64,000 nt of DNA from Qingshengfaniella alkalisoli (GTDB lineage Bacteria; Pseudomonadota; Alphaproteobacteria; Rhodobacterales; Rhodobacteraceae). The notes beneath the pieces are model-generated. The model was not told where the DNA came from and ran no database searches. It was given only the letters and a program-made list of their open reading frames with translations. The translations under genes and the position numbers were made by a program. Shown here piece after piece: positions 1-9,900 of this stretch (position 1 is the first letter of the stretch; every line of letters begins with the position of its first letter). The stretch spans positions 972,501 through 1,036,500 of the forward strand of contig NZ_CP042261.1 in NCBI RefSeq assembly GCF_007855645.1, given 5' to 3'.

Positions 1-850
1 GATCTACTTCCTTGCGGCCATCGGGCTGGCCGTCACTTTCGGTGTGATGGGTGTGATCAATATGGCCCATGGCGAATTCATCATGATGGGCGCCTATACC
101 GGCTATGTCGTGCAGCAGATCATCCCGGATTACACCGTGTCGATCGTCGTGGCGCTGCCGCTGGCGTTCTGCGTGACTTTCGCGGCGGGCGTGGCGATGG
201 AACGGCTGGTGATCCGCTGGCTTTACAACAGCCCGCTGGAGACCTTGCTCGCCACCTTCGGGATTTCTATCGCGCTTCAGCAGATCGCGAAGAACATCTT
301 CGGTACGCAAGCCCGCCCGCTGACCTCGCCCGGTTGGCTGGACGGGGCGCTGGTTTTTAACGATGTCGTGTCGATCAGCTATATCCGCATCGCGATTTTC
401 GCGTTGGCGATCATCTTCGCGGTGTTGGTGATGTTCATCATGAACCGAACACGGCTGGGGCTTGAGGTGCGCGCCGTGACCCAAAACCCCGCAATGGCAT
501 CATCAATGGGCATCAATCCCGACCGGATCAACATGCTGACCTTCGGGTTGGGATCGGGCATCGCGGGGATCGCGGGCGTCGCCATCGGGCTGTTTTCCAA
601 GGTCACGTCGGAGTTGGGCCAAGATTACATCGTGCAAAGCTTCATGACCGTGGTGATCGGCGGTGTGGGCAACATCTGGGGGACCATCGCGGGTGCCACG
701 CTGATCGGATTCCTGCAAAAGGGGATCGAGTGGATGAACCCGTCCAATTCGCTCGCCGCGCAGACCTACATGATCATCTTCATCATCATCTTCATCCAGT
801 TCCGGCCACGAGGGATTATCGCCCTCAAGGGTCGCGCGGCGGGGGCCTGA
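1..850 (+). CDS. urtB: Urea ABC transporter permease UrtB (5' end outside window)
   Basis: Inner-membrane permease of the Urt urea importer, related to LivH. The reading frame is already open at base 2, so the start lies upstream; 282 residues are visible. They form a run of hydrophobic segments with the family signature NMAHGEFIMMGAYTGY near the visible N-terminus and a cytoplasmic loop with GIAGIAGVAIG and VVIGGVGNIWGT, typical of LivH/UrtB proteins. The stop is 3 bases before urtC, and urtC-urtD-urtE follow on the same strand, which favours a urea over an amino-acid transporter. The binding protein gene urtA is expected upstream, outside the window. No urease genes are present here. A generic branched-chain amino acid permease is the main alternative. 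Confidence 0.88.
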   Translation, partial: IYFLAAIGLAVTFGVMGVINMAHGEFIMMGAYTGYVVQQIIPDYTVSIVVALPLAFCVTFAAGVAMERLVIRWLYNSPLETLLATFGISIALQQIAKNIFGTQARPLTSPGWLDGALVFNDVVSISYIRIAIFALAIIFAVLVMFIMNRTRLGLEVRAVTQNPAMASSMGINPDRINMLTFGLGSGIAGIAGVAIGLFSKVTSELGQDYIVQSFMTVVIGGVGNIWGTIAGATLIGFLQKGIEWMNPSNSLAAQTYMIIFIIIFIQFRPRGIIALKGRAAGA

Positions 851-853
851 GCC

Positions 854-2086
854 ATGAGACAAAGCTTCATCGCCAAGAACCCGTCGGTGCTGGTCTTCCT
901 TGCCTGTCTTGCACTCTTCACCCTGACGGTGACGGTGCTGGCCGAAGGCTTCGGGATCGGCGTGATTTCCACGAGCTTCGTGAAAACATTGGGCAAGACG
1001 TTGTGCCTGTGTCTGGTTGCAATCGCGATGGATCTTGTCTGGGGCTACTGCGGCATCCTGAGCCTTGGGCATTTCGCGTTTTTCGGGTTGGGCGGCTACA
1101 TGATCGGCATGTGGCTGATGTATGAGCGCACCAGGCTGATCGTCGCGGATTCACTGGCGGCGGCGCAACTTCCCCCTACCCCGCAGGAAATCTCCGGCGC
1201 CATCGGTTCGCAGATTTTCGGCGTCGTGGGCAGCAGCGACTTTCCGTTCGTCTGGGGCTTTGCGCACAGCCTGACGCTGCAGTTGATGCTGGTTGTACTG
1301 GTCCCCGGCCTGCTGGCGCTGGTCTTCGGGTGGCTTGCCTTCCGCAGCCGCGTCACGGGCGTTTACCTGTCGATCCTCACGCAGGCGATGACGCTGGCGC
1401 TCGCGCTGTACCTGTTCCAGAATGAAAGCGGTTTGCGCGGCAATAACGGGCTGTCGGGGCTCCAGAACCTGCCGGGGTTGGACGCGGTGCCGCAATCCAT
1501 CATCTCAATCTGGTTCCTGTGGGGATCGGCGTTGGCGCTTGGCCTTGGCTACATGCTGGGGGCCTGGGTCGTGTCCGGCAAGTTCGGCAATGTCATCAAG
1601 GGCATCCGGGATGACGAGGCCCGTGTGCGCTTCCTGGGCTATTCCGTGGAAAGCTACAAGCTGTTCATCTTCACGCTGACCGCCATCATCGCAGGGATCG
1701 CGGGTGCGCTTTATTACCCGCAGGCGGGTATCATCAACCCGGGCGAGATCGCCCCGATCGCGTCGATCTACCTCGCCGTCTGGGTGGCCATCGGTGGTCG
1801 CGGGCGTCTCTACGGCGCAGTCATCGGCGCGGCCGTGGTGTCACTTCTGTCGACCTGGTTCACGGGCGGCCAGGCCCCCGACATCCCGCTGGGCTTCTAT
1901 ACAATCAGTTGGGTCGATTGGTGGCAGGTGCTGCTGGGGCTGTCCTTCGTTCTGGTGACGCTGTTCGCACCCAAAGGCATCGGCGGGCTGTTCGACCTGA
2001 TCGCGCATCGCATCTCGCCAAACCGTCACGGCGCGGACCTCGGCCCCGATATGGGCGCATTCCGCGAAAAGGAGGCCACCGAATGA
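854..2086 (+). CDS. urtC: Urea ABC transporter permease UrtC
   Basis: Second inner-membrane permease of the urea importer, LivM family, 410 residues, which is longer than most LivM proteins and normal for UrtC. About ten hydrophobic segments are visible. The N-terminal third has DLVWGYCGILSLGHFAFFG, the usual LivM/UrtC signature, and the later loop GNVIKGIRDDEARVRFLGY is the coupling region that contacts the ATPases. It begins 3 bases after urtB and its TGA overlaps the urtD ATG (ATGA), so the two are translationally coupled. The long polar insert around residues 85-125 is between membrane segments. Confidence 0.9.
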   Translation: MRQSFIAKNPSVLVFLACLALFTLTVTVLAEGFGIGVISTSFVKTLGKTLCLCLVAIAMDLVWGYCGILSLGHFAFFGLGGYMIGMWLMYERTRLIVADSLAAAQLPPTPQEISGAIGSQIFGVVGSSDFPFVWGFAHSLTLQLMLVVLVPGLLALVFGWLAFRSRVTGVYLSILTQAMTLALALYLFQNESGLRGNNGLSGLQNLPGLDAVPQSIISIWFLWGSALALGLGYMLGAWVVSGKFGNVIKGIRDDEARVRFLGYSVESYKLFIFTLTAIIAGIAGALYYPQAGIINPGEIAPIASIYLAVWVAIGGRGRLYGAVIGAAVVSLLSTWFTGGQAPDIPLGFYTISWVDWWQVLLGLSFVLVTLFAPKGIGGLFDLIAHRISPNRHGADLGPDMGAFREKEATE

Positions 2087-2823
2087 GCACGCTTCTTGAG
2101 GTGTCCGGCGTCTCGGTCAGCTTTGACGGGTTCAAGGCCATCAACAATCTGTCCTTCCAGATCGGCGATGCGGAGCTTCGCGCGGTCATCGGTCCCAACG
2201 GCGCGGGCAAGACCACCTTCATGGACATCGTGACCGGCAAGACCCGTCCCGATGAGGGGCGCGTGATCTGGGGTGAAAAATCCGTGTCGCTGCTGAAAAT
2301 GTCCGAGGCCCGCATCGCGCGCGAAGGGGTGGGCCGCAAGTTCCAGCGCCCCACCGTGTTCGAGGACCAATCCGTTCGCGAAAACCTGTCCATGGCCCTA
2401 AAGAAGGACCGCAACGCCTTTACTGTTCTGTTCTACCGTCCCACCCCCGAAGATGCGGACAAGGTCGAACGGGTCGCGGAAGAAATCGGGCTAAAGGACC
2501 AGCTTGATCGCAAATCGGGCGAGTTGAGCCACGGCCAGAAGCAATGGCTCGAAATCGGCATGCTGCTGGCGCAAGAGCCACGATTGCTGCTGGTGGATGA
2601 ACCGGCCGCCGGTATGACACTGTCGGAGCGAGAGCACACCACCGATATCCTGCGCGAAGCCGCCAGGACGCGCGCCGTCGTCGTCGTGGAACACGACATG
2701 GAATTCGTCCGCCGGCTGGATTGCAAGGTCACGGTGCTGCACGAAGGATCAGTGCTGGCCGAAGGCAGCCTCGACCATGTTACCAAGAACAAGCAAGTCA
2801 TCGATGTTTACCTAGGGCGCTGA
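2083..2823 (+). CDS. urtD: Urea ABC transporter ATP-binding protein UrtD
   Basis: Cytoplasmic ATPase of the urea importer, 246 residues. Walker A is GPNGAGKTT, the ABC signature is LSHGQKQ (His in place of the first Gly, common in UrtD) and Walker B is LLLVDEPAAG, followed by the VVEHDMEFVRR switch region. The VGRKFQRPTVFEDQSVRENL stretch is characteristic of UrtD. The start at 2083 was chosen because it has the AAGGAGG ribosome site just upstream and overlaps the urtC stop; a longer open frame exists upstream but runs through urtC. It ends 3 bases before urtE. Confidence 0.92.
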   Translation: MSTLLEVSGVSVSFDGFKAINNLSFQIGDAELRAVIGPNGAGKTTFMDIVTGKTRPDEGRVIWGEKSVSLLKMSEARIAREGVGRKFQRPTVFEDQSVRENLSMALKKDRNAFTVLFYRPTPEDADKVERVAEEIGLKDQLDRKSGELSHGQKQWLEIGMLLAQEPRLLLVDEPAAGMTLSEREHTTDILREAARTRAVVVVEHDMEFVRRLDCKVTVLHEGSVLAEGSLDHVTKNKQVIDVYLGR

Positions 2824-2826
2824 GCA

Positions 2827-3522
2827 ATGCTTAAAATCAAAGATCTGACCCTGCATTACGGCGGCTCGCAAATCCTGCATGGCATCGACATGCAGGCGGA
2901 TGTGGGGAAGGTGACCTGCCTGATGGGCACCAACGGCGTGGGCAAGACGAGCCTGCTGAAAGCGATCTCCGGCACCCACGCCCGGTCGGGCGGGTCAGTA
3001 GAGCTAAATGGCGAGGACCTGGGCCAGCTGGCCGCGCATGAACTGGCCAGGCGCGGCGTCGGGTATGTGCCACAAGGCCGGATGATCTTTCCCCTGCTCA
3101 CGGTGCGGGAAAATCTGGAAACGGGCTATGGCTGCCTGCCCAATGGCGAACGGATGGTGCCCGACGAGATCTACGAATTGTTCCCCGTCCTCGCCGAAAT
3201 GAAATCGCGCCGGGGCGGCGATCTTTCGGGCGGCCAGCAGCAGCAACTTGCGATCGGGCGCGCATTGGTGACAAAGCCGAAGCTCCTGCTTCTCGACGAG
3301 CCGACGGAGGGTATCCAGCCCAACATCATCCAGCAGATCGGGCGCGTGATCAGTTACCTGCGCGATCAGGGGAAAATGGCGATCATCCTTGTCGAGCAGT
3401 ATTTCGATTTCGCCTATGAGTTGGCAGATAGCTTCTACGTCCTCAGGCGCGGCGAAGTGACCAAGAGCGGAACGCGTGCGCAGCTGACGCGCGACGAGCT
3501 GGTAGAAGCGGTTTCTGTCTGA
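2827..3522 (+). CDS. urtE: Urea ABC transporter ATP-binding protein UrtE
   Basis: Second cytoplasmic ATPase of the urea importer, LivF-like, 231 residues. Walker A is GTNGVGKTS, the signature is LSGGQQQQ and Walker B is LLLLDEPTEG, with IILVEQYFDFAYELAD as the switch region. LHGIDMQADVGKVTCLMGTN is typical of UrtE. It is the last gene of the urt operon visible here: a tRNA gene follows after 56 bases with no obvious hairpin terminator between them. Confidence 0.92.
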   Translation: MLKIKDLTLHYGGSQILHGIDMQADVGKVTCLMGTNGVGKTSLLKAISGTHARSGGSVELNGEDLGQLAAHELARRGVGYVPQGRMIFPLLTVRENLETGYGCLPNGERMVPDEIYELFPVLAEMKSRRGGDLSGGQQQQLAIGRALVTKPKLLLLDEPTEGIQPNIIQQIGRVISYLRDQGKMAIILVEQYFDFAYELADSFYVLRRGEVTKSGTRAQLTRDELVEAVSV

Positions 3523-3578
3523 TTACCGCAGTTTGCAATTGCAGCCCGAAGCACGTTTCGATATAGCACCCCTCGCAC

Positions 3579-3655
<77 letters not shown>

Positions 3656-4050
3656 CAAAATCAATAGGTTGCGGGAAAACCGACAGGGTCGAAAGCGGCC
3701 CATATCTGTGCATTGCACGGAAACGACGCAAGCATCCTGCCTCGTGAAGTTCGTGTGAGCCTGGTTCTCACGGGTGAGGCCAGACTGCCATCCACCCGGG
3801 ATAATGTAGTCTTGCCCCGGACAAATCGACGCCCTTCTGATGCCCAGGCCGACGTTGACGCTTAATCTTAGCCGAGTCGCAGAGGGTCTTAGATCAACGG
3901 CGAAGCCGTGAAAACAAGCCTGTTCGCACATGATCGCCGAGGCCCTCGCGAATACAAAGCGTGCGGGCAACACAGCTGCCCGTGATACCTGTTAGCGTGG
4001 ACCAAGCCAGCCCTGCACGATCACGATCGCCGGGCTGGAAAAACTGCAAG
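3656..4050. other. Intergenic region downstream of tRNA-Arg
   Basis: About 395 bases without a credible gene. Short open frames on both strands here have no start signals or recognisable family. Two hairpins can be drawn: CGGGCA/TGCCCG with a 7-base loop at 3964-3982, and a weaker CCAGCCC/GGGCTGG dyad near 4009-4038 just beyond the 3' end of the minus-strand dehydrogenase gene. Neither has a clear T-run on the minus strand, so I do not call a terminator. Confidence 0.5.
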
Positions 4051-4935
4051 CTAGCTCGCGTCACCGCCAAGCACACGCAGCCGGTGTATGAGGCTGGATG
4101 TGTCCCAGCGGCCACCGCCCAATGCCTGCACATCGCCGTAGAATTGGTCGACCAGTGCCGCGACGGGAAGGCTGACGCCGACATGCTGCGCGTGTTCCAG
4201 CGCGATCCCCAGATCCTTACGCATCCAGTTCACGGCAAATCCGAACTCGAATTCCCCGTCGGCCATCGTGTTCGCACGGTTTTCCAACTGCCATGACCCG
4301 CCAGCGCCCTGCGCGACCAATTTGGCCACTGCTTTGGGATCGAGCCCCGACTTCGCGGCAAAGTTGAGACCTTCCGAAATACCCTGCACGATGCCCGCAA
4401 TGCAGACCTGATTGACCATCTTCGTCAACTGACCGGCGCCGACCGAACCGAAGCATTCACATGCCTTGGCATAGGCGGTCATGACCTCCCTGGCGCGGGC
4501 GAAATCGGCGTCGCCGCCACCACACATCACCGCAAGCTGGCCGTTTTCGGCACCCGCCTGCCCGCCCGAGACCGGCGCGTCCACGAAGCCGATCCCGCGT
4601 TCACCGGCAACGTCGGCGAGTTCGCGGGCGACGAGCGCCGATGCGGTCGTGTGATCGACCAGCAGCGCCCCCTCCGACATGCCGGCCAAAGCCCCTTCGT
4701 CGCCGAGTATGACCGATCGCAGATCGTCGTCATTACCAACACAGGTGAACACGACATCCGCGCCCTTTGCGGCCTCTGCCGGTGTCAGGGCGGATGCGCC
4801 GCCATAGTTTTCCACCCATTTTTCGGCCTTGGCTGTTGTGCGGTTATAGACGGTAACGTCGTGGCCCGCCTTCTGCAGATGGCCCGCCATTGGAAAGCCC
4901 ATCACCCCAAGTCCGATGAATGCCAGTTTTGCCAT
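4051..4935 (-). CDS. 3-hydroxyisobutyrate dehydrogenase-family NAD(P) reductase
   Basis: Soluble beta-hydroxyacid dehydrogenase, 294 residues. The N-terminal Rossmann motif is GLGVMGFPMAG (residues 8-18), the substrate-binding motif is DAPVSGGQAGAENGQL (119-134), and the catalytic lysine is K172 in GAGQLTKMVNQ. The Arg in NRTTAKAEK after beta-2 hints at NADPH or dual use. Families with these motifs include 3-hydroxyisobutyrate dehydrogenase, tartronate semialdehyde reductase and glyoxylate/succinic semialdehyde reductase. The exact substrate cannot be read from the sequence, and no valine-degradation or glyoxylate genes adjoin it. It is monocistronic and divergent from tamA. Confidence 0.85.
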   Translation of the reverse strand: MAKLAFIGLGVMGFPMAGHLQKAGHDVTVYNRTTAKAEKWVENYGGASALTPAEAAKGADVVFTCVGNDDDLRSVILGDEGALAGMSEGALLVDHTTASALVARELADVAGERGIGFVDAPVSGGQAGAENGQLAVMCGGGDADFARAREVMTAYAKACECFGSVGAGQLTKMVNQVCIAGIVQGISEGLNFAAKSGLDPKAVAKLVAQGAGGSWQLENRANTMADGEFEFGFAVNWMRKDLGIALEHAQHVGVSLPVAALVDQFYGDVQALGGGRWDTSSLIHRLRVLGGDAS

Positions 4936-5066
4936 GTCCCTCTACTCTCCCGTTGCAGGTATCGCGCATCTTTCTTCAGGACAAACCACTCCTTGCGGAA
5001 AAGGTCAAAGGATTGCCACAGTTTTGGTCCTGATCACACGGATGCACTTGTGCCACACCGTCAATA

Positions 5067-5090
5067 GCCTTTACGAATTAAGGTAAAGGC
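5067..5090 (+). promoter_or_regulatory. Inverted repeat in the tamA leader
   Basis: GCCTTTAC at 5067-5074 is perfectly repeated in inverse at 5083-5090, separated by 8 bases. It ends 15 bases before the tamA ATG and just before the GGGGAG ribosome site, so it could be an mRNA hairpin that affects translation or a repressor site. Function is inferred only from position. Confidence 0.45.
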
Positions 5091-5105
5091 GGGGAGCAGG
5101 CCAGC

Positions 5106-6959
5106 ATGACAACGACCAGACCTTCGGCATCTTTCAGGACCGCACTGGCGGCGCTCATGCTGAGTGTATCCGCTGGAAGCGTTCAGGCGTTGGAAAGGGT
5201 CGATATCCGGATCGAAGGCCCTATCGATACGGAAGAACGCGAAACACTGCAGAATCGCGTGTCAGGGGCATCGCTGTCACAGAAAGCGCTGGATGAAGAG
5301 ATCACCGACGGGCAGGAAATCATGGCCAGCGCGCGGTCCGATTATGCCCGTATTCTGGGTGTGTTGTACGAGGAAGGTTATTATGGACCATCCGTTTCGA
5401 TTATGGTGGATCGGCGTGAGGCTGCGGAAACCTCGCCTTTCTCCGCGCCGCAAGATGTCCAGATCGTCCAGATCATCGTGCAGACCGGCCCGCGTTTTCG
5501 GTTTGGTCAGACCGACATTGATCCACGCGCACCAGACAGTGTGCAACCGCTGGCCACCGGGTTTGAAGTGGGCAAACGGGCTCGCGCCAATGTCATTGGC
5601 ACGGCGGCACGCACGGCAGTAAACGAATGGAAAGACTTGGGGTATGCGAAGGCCGATGTCGACACACAAGACATTACCGCTGACCATAATGCACGTCGCC
5701 TGAACGTGGATATAGGCCTGAATACCGGACCTCGTCTGCGGTTCGGTGACGTAACGATCGATGGCAACAGCAAGATCCGCGAAGAACGGCTGCGTCAGAT
5801 CCTCGGCTGGCCTAGGGGTGAACGTTATTCGCCCGACGAGCTTCAGCGATCCGTCACTCGGTTGCGGCGTAGCGGTGTATTCAGTACCGTCAACGTGCGG
5901 GAATCTGACACGCCTAACCCTGACGGCACGCTGGACTACAATCTGACACTGATCGAGAACAAGCCCCGTCGTATCGGGTTTGGTGCCGAATACTCAACAC
6001 TTGACGGGCTGCTGGTAAACGGGTTCTGGCTGCACCGCAATGTCTTTGGCGGCGCGGAACGCTTCCGCATAGATGGCGAAATCAAGGACATCGGGGAAGC
6101 TATCGACAATCCGACGACTGGGTCTGGCGTCGATTACAGGTTATCCGCGCGTCTGACGCGTCCGGCCGCCTTCGGTCCGGACAGGGATTTGTTCCTGTAT
6201 GGCAATCTGGAACACAATGACGAACCCGACTACGTTGAATCTCTGGGGTCACTGGGTGTGGGTATCACACGATATTTCAATGAAGATCTTTATGCCGAGA
6301 TCGCCATTGGCCTGCGCTATTCACATGTCGAGGACGACCTTGGCGAGCGTGACTTCACGCATTTGGTGCTGCCCTCGCGGGTTGAATGGGATGAACGCGA
6401 CGATCCGGGCGATGCGGCGGAAGGTTACTATCTGAATGTCCGCGCAACACCATTCATTTCCACCGGCGAATCTGAAACTGGCATGCAGGCCTATATTGAT
6501 GGACGCACCTATTGGGGGTTTGGGGAGGAGACGGATACCGTACTCGCTGCGCGGCTCCAACTCGGCAGCGTTCTGGGGTCATCGATCAAGGGCACTCCGC
6601 CCAACTACCTGTTCTATTCGGGCGGCGGCAACACGGTGCGTGGCTTCGAATATGAATCGCTCGGCGTCGAGGCGGATGGCGCCCACACTGGCGGGCGCAG
6701 TTTCATCGGCCTTTCGACCGAAGTTCGTCGCAAAGTTACCAATGCCATCGGTGTCGTCGGATTCGTCGATACCGGGTTCGTGGGGCCAGACAGCTTTTAT
6801 ACCGAGGACGGCAGCTGGCAAACCGGGGTCGGATTGGGCATTCGCTATGATACCCCTATCGGGCCCCTGCGCGTCGATCTGGCCACGCCCGTTCAGTCTG
6901 AGGACAAGGACGCATTCTCGGCCGTGGAACTTTACATCGGTGTAGGACAGGCGTTTTGA
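5106..6959 (+). CDS. tamA: TamA, outer-membrane BamA-family assembly protein
   Basis: Outer-membrane beta-barrel of the translocation and assembly module, which works with TamB in outer-membrane protein and lipid homeostasis. 617 residues: signal peptide to about residue 28 (ALMLSVSAGSVQA), then POTRA-like domains (for example LRFGDVTIDGNSKIREERLRQILG around 210-240), and a C-terminal BamA-type barrel with GAEYSTLDGLLVNGFWLHRN and VRGF. The protein ends in Phe, as expected of a barrel C-terminal signal. A GGGGAG ribosome site precedes the ATG. The stop overlaps the tamB start. The tamB partner directly downstream distinguishes it from BamA. Confidence 0.94.
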   Translation: MTTTRPSASFRTALAALMLSVSAGSVQALERVDIRIEGPIDTEERETLQNRVSGASLSQKALDEEITDGQEIMASARSDYARILGVLYEEGYYGPSVSIMVDRREAAETSPFSAPQDVQIVQIIVQTGPRFRFGQTDIDPRAPDSVQPLATGFEVGKRARANVIGTAARTAVNEWKDLGYAKADVDTQDITADHNARRLNVDIGLNTGPRLRFGDVTIDGNSKIREERLRQILGWPRGERYSPDELQRSVTRLRRSGVFSTVNVRESDTPNPDGTLDYNLTLIENKPRRIGFGAEYSTLDGLLVNGFWLHRNVFGGAERFRIDGEIKDIGEAIDNPTTGSGVDYRLSARLTRPAAFGPDRDLFLYGNLEHNDEPDYVESLGSLGVGITRYFNEDLYAEIAIGLRYSHVEDDLGERDFTHLVLPSRVEWDERDDPGDAAEGYYLNVRATPFISTGESETGMQAYIDGRTYWGFGEETDTVLAARLQLGSVLGSSIKGTPPNYLFYSGGGNTVRGFEYESLGVEADGAHTGGRSFIGLSTEVRRKVTNAIGVVGFVDTGFVGPDSFYTEDGSWQTGVGLGIRYDTPIGPLRVDLATPVQSEDKDAFSAVELYIGVGQAF

Positions 6960-9900
6960 AACGGATTGCATCATATCTGGCCGCTGCAACCTTCGGCCTT
7001 CTGCTCATGGCGATCCCAACGCCGCTGGTCTTAGCACAGGAAGCAACGGATACGTCTGAAGCCGAGGATGCAGGTTTTCTTGAACGGCAAATCCAGAACG
7101 CCCTTGGGGGAGAAGGCCGCTATGTACAGGTCATAGGGTTGAATGGAGTTCTAAATTCCGAAGTCAGCATCGACATGATCCGCATTTCGGATGACGAAGG
7201 CGTATGGCTGACCATAAGCGATGTTGTTCTCGACTGGAGCCGCCTCGCCCTGCTGCGTCGCCGGTTGGAAGTGGACACTTTGACCGTTGGGGATGTGCAT
7301 GTCGAACGAAAGCCGATACCGGTGCCGACCGAGGGTCCGGAATTGCAGGCTGACACCGCTGCAGAACCATTCAGGCTGCCAGACCTGCCCGTCGCCGTTA
7401 ATGTGGGCGAATTGTCAGTGGACAATCTGCGCTTGGATCAACCCGTTCTGAATCACGCGTTTCAAGCGCGTCTGGAGGGGTCCGCAGCGTTGCGGGACGG
7501 CGAAGGCACAGCAGAATTTCGGCTCAACCGCACGGATGAGATCCGCGGCGAGATCGACCTGAACGCAAGCTTCACCAACCAGACCCGTCGCTTGTTGACA
7601 GAACTTGACGTTACCGAAGATCAGGGCGGCTTGATCGTGTCGCTTGCGAAAATTCCCGATGCTCCGTCGATTGATCTGTCCTTGCAAGGCGATGGTCCCA
7701 TCAATGATTTTGCGGCAGATCTGGTGCTGCAAACCAGCGGTATCGAACGGGTTCGCGGACAGGTGCGTCTATCTGAACAAGTGGGCGGACCCGCACAACC
7801 CGATGCGCAGGAAGAAGCAACAGAAGGCACGCAGACCGCACAGGCCCTGACCCGCACCCGCATCGTGGAAGGCGAAGTCGCGGGTAATGTGTACGACCTG
7901 CTGCCTGAAGACTATCGCGGCTTCTTCGGTCACCGAACCGCCCTGTCCTTCCGCGCGACCCAAAATGCCGAAGCAGGAATCGAAGTGCAGTCGTTGGACA
8001 TTCAGTCGAGCGCGTTGAACCTGAGCGGACGCGTCGCCTTGTCTTCCGAAGGATGGCCCACCCTGATCGACTTGGATGGATCGATCGCGGACCGGCTCGG
8101 CCTTCCCGTCGTAATACCGATGAGCGGGCCTAAACTTCTGTTGTCGGACGCCGAAATCCGGATCGATTACAATGCTGCCGAAAGTAGCCGTTTCGACGCG
8201 ACGATTTCTGGGAACGGCCTGATGCGCGAAAGCGGCATTCTCGTGGACCGTTTCGATCTCGCCTCGCAAGGCACGCTGGAACAAGGAGCAGGAACGCAAT
8301 TGGGCGGCGTCGACGGAACGATTGATATGTCTGTCGTGGGGGCGTCCTTCACCGACCCGGCACTATGGGAGGCCGTTGGCGATGCGTTCACACTTACCGG
8401 CGGTTTCACATGGCAGGAAGGCGCATCTCTGAACCTGTCCGACTTCGTCGCGCAATCGGGCGATGTGCAGGTCACGGGCCTGGCCGAAATTGCCGGTTTG
8501 GAAACCGGTCAGATTTCCATCGATGCCGATGTTCGGGGCGAACTCCCGGATCTGTCACGGTTCGCCGCCATCTCGGGTCAGGATTTGTCAGGTGGTGCGA
8601 ATGCTGCCATTCAAGGCCGCATCGATCTGGTGTCCGGCGCTTTTGATGCGGAAATCACGGGGCAGACACAGGATATCGCCTTGGGTCAGGTCGATACCGG
8701 CCAGCTTTTGCAAGGTGAAGGCAATCTTGCCGTGCGCGTCAAGCGCGACGAAAACGGCATTTCGATTGACCAGGTTTCCTTCGACTCGCCGGTGATCCAG
8801 CTGGGCGGTCAGGCAGCGATCACTCCGGAAGGCTGGCCGAGCCTGATCGACGTCGCCCTGCGCGTTCAGGACAAAAGCGGCGCCCCTGTCGCCCTGCCCG
8901 TCCCCGGTCAACAGATCAACTTGGCTCAAGGCGTGATGGATCTGCGCTATGACGAAACGCAAAGCGATCAGTTCAGCGTCGCTGCGCAGACGACTGGGCT
9001 GTCCGTGTCAAGCATCGGTCAGATTGGGACAGCCTCCGTCTCCAGCGAGGGAAAGTTGGTCAAAGGTTCCGGCACGCTGATCGAACAGATTACCGCGCAG
9101 TTGAATGCTGCCGTGTCCGACCTGTCGCTGAATGATCCCAAGCTTTCCGAAGCTGCCGGGCCGGGTGCCGAGATTTCTGCAAATATCAACTGGCCTTTGA
9201 CCGGTGCGATCTCGATCGACCAGCTACGCATCGCATCTGGTGATCTGCAGCTCGGTGGCCGGGCGGACATCGCAAGTCCGGGCTCGGAAGATATGCGTAT
9301 CTCCGGTGAACTGGAAGCACAGACAGGCGGGCTTCAGAGATTCGCGGCACTTGCGGGTCAGAACCTGCAAGGTGCGATCACAGCGGATGCGAGTTTCGAT
9401 CTGGAACCCGCGCCGAAATTCTTCGATATCGATCTGACTGCGAACGGGACCGGGATGGGCATCGGTCAGACGCAGGCAGACGCTCTCTTGGCTGGCGATG
9501 CTCAGATCGCGCTGCGAGCCAACCGAACCGAGCAAGGCATCCGTGTCGATACCTTCTCCTTGTCAACAAATGAGCTGTCCGCCGGTGGCAGCGGTCAGAT
9601 GACCCTTGCAGAAGGTGGCCGTTTCGATGTCAATGCCAACCTGCGTAACCTTGCAGTTCTTGCCCCCGACTTCAACGGGCCACTTTCACTGACAACGGCT
9701 GTGCTGACGGACGGCACCACATGGTCGGTTGACGGCACTGTAGACGGTCCGGGTGGCACACGGGCCGCCTTATCGGGCGATGTACTACGCCCTGACGGCC
9801 AGTTGGATGTGCGGGCCAATGGCTCCCTGCCGATCGGGCTGGCCAATCTGGTGCTGTCGCCTCGTTCGGTTCAAGGTACTGCGAATTTTGACCTTGCGGT

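Noticed and set aside
1909-2082. Upstream extension of urtD
   Set aside because: Lies inside urtC in another frame; the ATG at 2083 has an ideal ribosome site and the usual N-terminus.
3656-4050. Integrative element at tRNA-Arg
   Set aside because: No integrase, no duplicated tRNA end and no change in base composition next to the tRNA.
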